A stretch of 44,367 bases of DNA from Novosphingobium sp. (GTDB lineage Bacteria > Pseudomonadota > Alphaproteobacteria > Sphingomonadales > Sphingomonadaceae), in the NCBI GenBank assembly GCA_020446505.1, contig JAGREN010000062.1, positions 1 through 44,367 of the forward strand. Direction: 5' to 3'. This document shows positions 42,250 to 44,367 of the stretch, piece by piece. Under the pieces are notes generated by a model, which was given only the letters and a program-made list of their open reading frames with translations, had not been told where the DNA came from and made no database searches. Every line of letters starts with the position of its first letter. Within the stretch, counting starts at the first letter, position 1. The position numbers and the translations under genes are program-made.

Positions 42250-42981
42250 ATGCCAGACAGGAACGAGACGGTCGCCCTGGCCGACGGATCGATGGACGTG
42301 TTCATCACCCGGCCGGAGGGCGACGGACCCTTCCCGGAAGTCGTGCAACTGATGGACGGGCTTGGCATGCGTGACGAACTGCACGGCCATGCCCGGCGCG
42401 TGGCGTCCTGGGGATACTGCGTGGTCTCGCCCGACCTGTTCTACCGGCAGGGTCTGAAGGGACCGCTCAATTTTGGCGATCCGGACAGTCGCGACAAGAT
42501 CATGGCCGCAATCGGCAGGCTGACCGCGCAGATGGCCAAGGCAGACGTCGAGGCGGCGCTGGCTCTGGTCGAGGGAGATCCGGCAGTGCAGGGCGGCAAG
42601 ATCGGCCTTCACGGGTATTGCATGGGCGGCAAGCTGACGCTCGAACTGGCGCAGGCGATGGGGGACAAGGTGGCTTGCGGTGCCTCGATCCATCCCGGTG
42701 GTCTGTCGACCGATGCGCCCAATTCGCCGCATCGGCATCTCGATCAAGTCTCGGCTGAACTTTATTTCGGCATTGCCGATCAGGACGCGATGGCGACGCC
42801 CGAGCAGATGGCCGACCTTGAAAAGGCGCTTGAGGCGGCGGGCGTGACCTACCAGCTCGAATGGCATCCCGGCGCGCTGCACGGCTTCATGATGCCGAGC
42901 CGCGCCGAACTCTATAACGAACAGGCCGCCGAGACCGTGTGGAAGCGGATGGAAGACCTGTTTGCCAGGTGTCTCAAATAG
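42250..42981 (+). CDS. Dienelactone hydrolase-family protein
   Basis: Alpha/beta hydrolase of 243 residues. The nucleophile is C124 in HGYCMGGKL (Cys in place of Ser is standard for dienelactone hydrolases), the acid is likely D177 in GIADQD, and the base is H211 in ALHGFMM. The family opens lactone rings, as in chlorocatechol degradation, but many members act on other esters. AGAGGGAG precedes the ATG. It converges with wecC with three bases between. Confidence 0.9.
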   Translation: MPDRNETVALADGSMDVFITRPEGDGPFPEVVQLMDGLGMRDELHGHARRVASWGYCVVSPDLFYRQGLKGPLNFGDPDSRDKIMAAIGRLTAQMAKADVEAALALVEGDPAVQGGKIGLHGYCMGGKLTLELAQAMGDKVACGASIHPGGLSTDAPNSPHRHLDQVSAELYFGIADQDAMATPEQMADLEKALEAAGVTYQLEWHPGALHGFMMPSRAELYNEQAAETVWKRMEDLFARCLK

Positions 42982-42984
42982 GTC

Positions 42985-44295
42985 TCAGCTTGCGAGGCGC
43001 AGGTCCGGCTTGTCCGCCACGACGTTCGGCTGGTCCGGCCAGATCCCGCGCGTGTCGTAGACCAGCTTGTCCGAACGCTCGGCCAGCGGAACCACGCGGA
43101 ACACGTCGTGGTCGACGAGCACGACGAACAGGTCGCAGTCTTCCAGCGCCGTGTCGATGTCGATCAGCGTGGCGCCGGTATCGGTGAACTCGATGGGAAG
43201 CTCGGCGGCATAGGGCTCGACGATGTGAATGCGCTCGCCGAACTTGCGGGCGAGGCGGCTGGCGACGAAGCGCGCCGGGCTCTCGCGGAAGTCGTCGATG
43301 TTGGCCTTGAAGGCGAGGCCGAGGCAGGCGACCTTGGCATTCGGATGGGCTGCAACCAGTTCGTCGGCCTTGGCGACGACGTGGTGCATCTTGCCATCGT
43401 TGACGCCGCGCGCGGTGCGGATCAGCGGCGTTTCTTCCGGCGCACCGTGGACGATGAACCACGGGTCGACCGCGATGCAGTGTCCGCCCACGCCAGGTCC
43501 CGGCGTCAGGATATTGACGCGCGGGTGGCGGTTGGCGAGCCGGATCACTTCCCACACGTCGAGGCCCATGCGGTCCGAAACGATGGACAGCTCATTGGCG
43601 AAAGCGATGTTGACGTCGCGGTAGGCGTTCTCGACCAGCTTGGTCATTTCCGCAGAGCGGCTGTCGGTGACGACGCAGGTGCCGCGCACGAACAGCTTGT
43701 AGAAGGCGAGCGCCTTGCGAGCGCAGCGCGGCGTGATGCCGCCGATGGAACGGTCGTTCTCGATCAGCTCCTTGAGGATATGGCCGGGAAGCACCCGCTC
43801 GGGGCAATAGGCGACCGAGATGTCGGGCGTTTCGCTCGTGCGTCCGGGGCATTTCAGGTCGGGCCGGGCTTCGGCGATCATGTCGCGCAGGGCCTCGGTG
43901 GTGCCGACCGGCGATGTCGATTCGAGGATCACCACGTCGCCGGCCTTGAGAACGGGAGCGACAGCCTTGCCGGCAGCAAGAACGTAGGAAATATCCGGCT
44001 CGTGGTCAGGACCGAACGGCGTCGGCACCGCGATCACGAAGACGTCGGCAGGCGCGACTTCGGTGGAGGCGCTCAGCAGCCCGCGCGCAACGACGCCCTG
44101 AACGAGGCCGTCTAGATCGACTTCCTCGATGTGGATTTCGCCGCGATTGATCGTGTCGACGACATTCTGCGAGACGTCGACGCCTCGCACCTTGCAGCCC
44201 GAACGGGCGATGATCGCCGCGGTGGGAAGGCCGATATATCCCAGCCCGATTACCGATACTTCAGGCTTCGCGTCATGTCCCTTTGGCGATTTCAT
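42985..44295 (-). CDS. wecC: UDP-N-acetyl-D-mannosamine dehydrogenase
   Basis: NAD-dependent oxidation of UDP-ManNAc to the uronic acid, a step for capsule or surface polysaccharide. The 436-residue product has the Rossmann motif IGLGYIGLPTAA (16-27), ESTSPVGTTEALR, and the catalytic cysteine C273 in GVGGHCIAVDPWF. The HCIAVDP context separates it from the Ugd type (SCFPKD) at 14244. The ATG at 44295 has GGAG ten bases upstream. It overlaps the 3' end of wecB by 23 bases, supporting the ManNAcA assignment. Confidence 0.92.
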   Translation of the reverse strand: MKSPKGHDAKPEVSVIGLGYIGLPTAAIIARSGCKVRGVDVSQNVVDTINRGEIHIEEVDLDGLVQGVVARGLLSASTEVAPADVFVIAVPTPFGPDHEPDISYVLAAGKAVAPVLKAGDVVILESTSPVGTTEALRDMIAEARPDLKCPGRTSETPDISVAYCPERVLPGHILKELIENDRSIGGITPRCARKALAFYKLFVRGTCVVTDSRSAEMTKLVENAYRDVNIAFANELSIVSDRMGLDVWEVIRLANRHPRVNILTPGPGVGGHCIAVDPWFIVHGAPEETPLIRTARGVNDGKMHHVVAKADELVAAHPNAKVACLGLAFKANIDDFRESPARFVASRLARKFGERIHIVEPYAAELPIEFTDTGATLIDIDTALEDCDLFVVLVDHDVFRVVPLAERSDKLVYDTRGIWPDQPNVVADKPDLRLAS

Positions 44296-44367
44296 TAACC
44301 AGCAACTCCACGATGCGGCGCGCGGAGGTGCCATCCCCGAAGGGATTGTGCGCACGCGCCATCTGTT
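44273..44367 (-). CDS. wecB: UDP-N-acetylglucosamine 2-epimerase (3' end only)
   Basis: On the minus strand the frame entering from the right edge reads QMARAHNPFGDGTSARRIVE, continues LLVNEIAKGT and ends in TGA at 44273-44275. The NPFGDGTSARRIVELL segment matches the C-terminus of WecB/MnaA epimerases (NPYGDGxAxxRI). The enzyme makes UDP-ManNAc, the substrate of the adjacent WecC. Only about 30 residues are in the window. Confidence 0.8.
   Translation of the reverse strand, partial: QMARAHNPFGDGTSARRIVELLVNEIAKGT

Overview
The window is a high-GC chromosomal stretch that looks like a member of the Sphingomonadales (Novosphingobium, Sphingobium or a close relative). The reasons are the two TonB-dependent receptors with DEIIVTAQ-type TonB boxes, the many flavoenzymes, SDRs and sulfotransferase-fold proteins typical of sphingomonad catabolic islands, GANTC sites typical of Alphaproteobacteria, and the overall codon use. 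The genus is an inference; no rRNA or other marker gene is present.

Left part (1-8777), phosphate and polyphosphate. The 3' end of pstB, then phoU and phoB, run on the plus strand and form the end of a pst-pho operon. Facing them on the minus strand are ppk1, ppx and a cytochrome c/PQQ-propeller dehydrogenase of the polyvinyl-alcohol-dehydrogenase type. Upstream of ppk1 lie a small conserved sphingomonad-type hypothetical and a two-TM DUF3592-like protein.

Middle part (8827-38137), a dense accessory metabolic region. It holds a cupin, a malonyl-CoA-synthetase-like ligase, two sulfotransferase-fold proteins, two nitronate-monooxygenase-type flavoproteins, a crotonase lacking both usual catalytic glutamates, a ThDP enzyme translationally coupled to an FAD-linked 2-hydroxyacid oxidase, two TonB receptors, a glyoxalase I, a DapB-like Rossmann protein, an APH-fold phosphotransferase, an Old Yellow Enzyme, an LLM flavin oxidoreductase, an epimerase-like protein lacking the catalytic Tyr, three SDRs, an amidohydrolase lipoprotein coupled to a hotdog thioesterase, and a VOC protein. 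ugd sits among them. Taken together this resembles a TonB-fed catabolic island for a hydrophobic, alcohol- or ketone-bearing molecule processed through CoA esters. The substrate cannot be read from the sequence.

Right part (38219-44367). A type-I-secreted serralysin-like metalloprotease has its RTX repeats split by a proline-rich linker. A four-helix cytochrome b is translationally coupled to a Tat-exported molybdopterin lipoprotein. Then come a dodecin, a dienelactone-hydrolase-family protein, and the start of a polysaccharide cluster: wecC and the 3' end of wecB, overlapping by 23 bases.

Several convergent gene pairs are separated by strong hairpins (10877-10909, 18682-18705, 29107-29138, 33178-33214). 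No rRNA, tRNA, CRISPR array, insertion sequence or phage gene was seen. The only gene-free stretch over 300 bases is 21245-21557.
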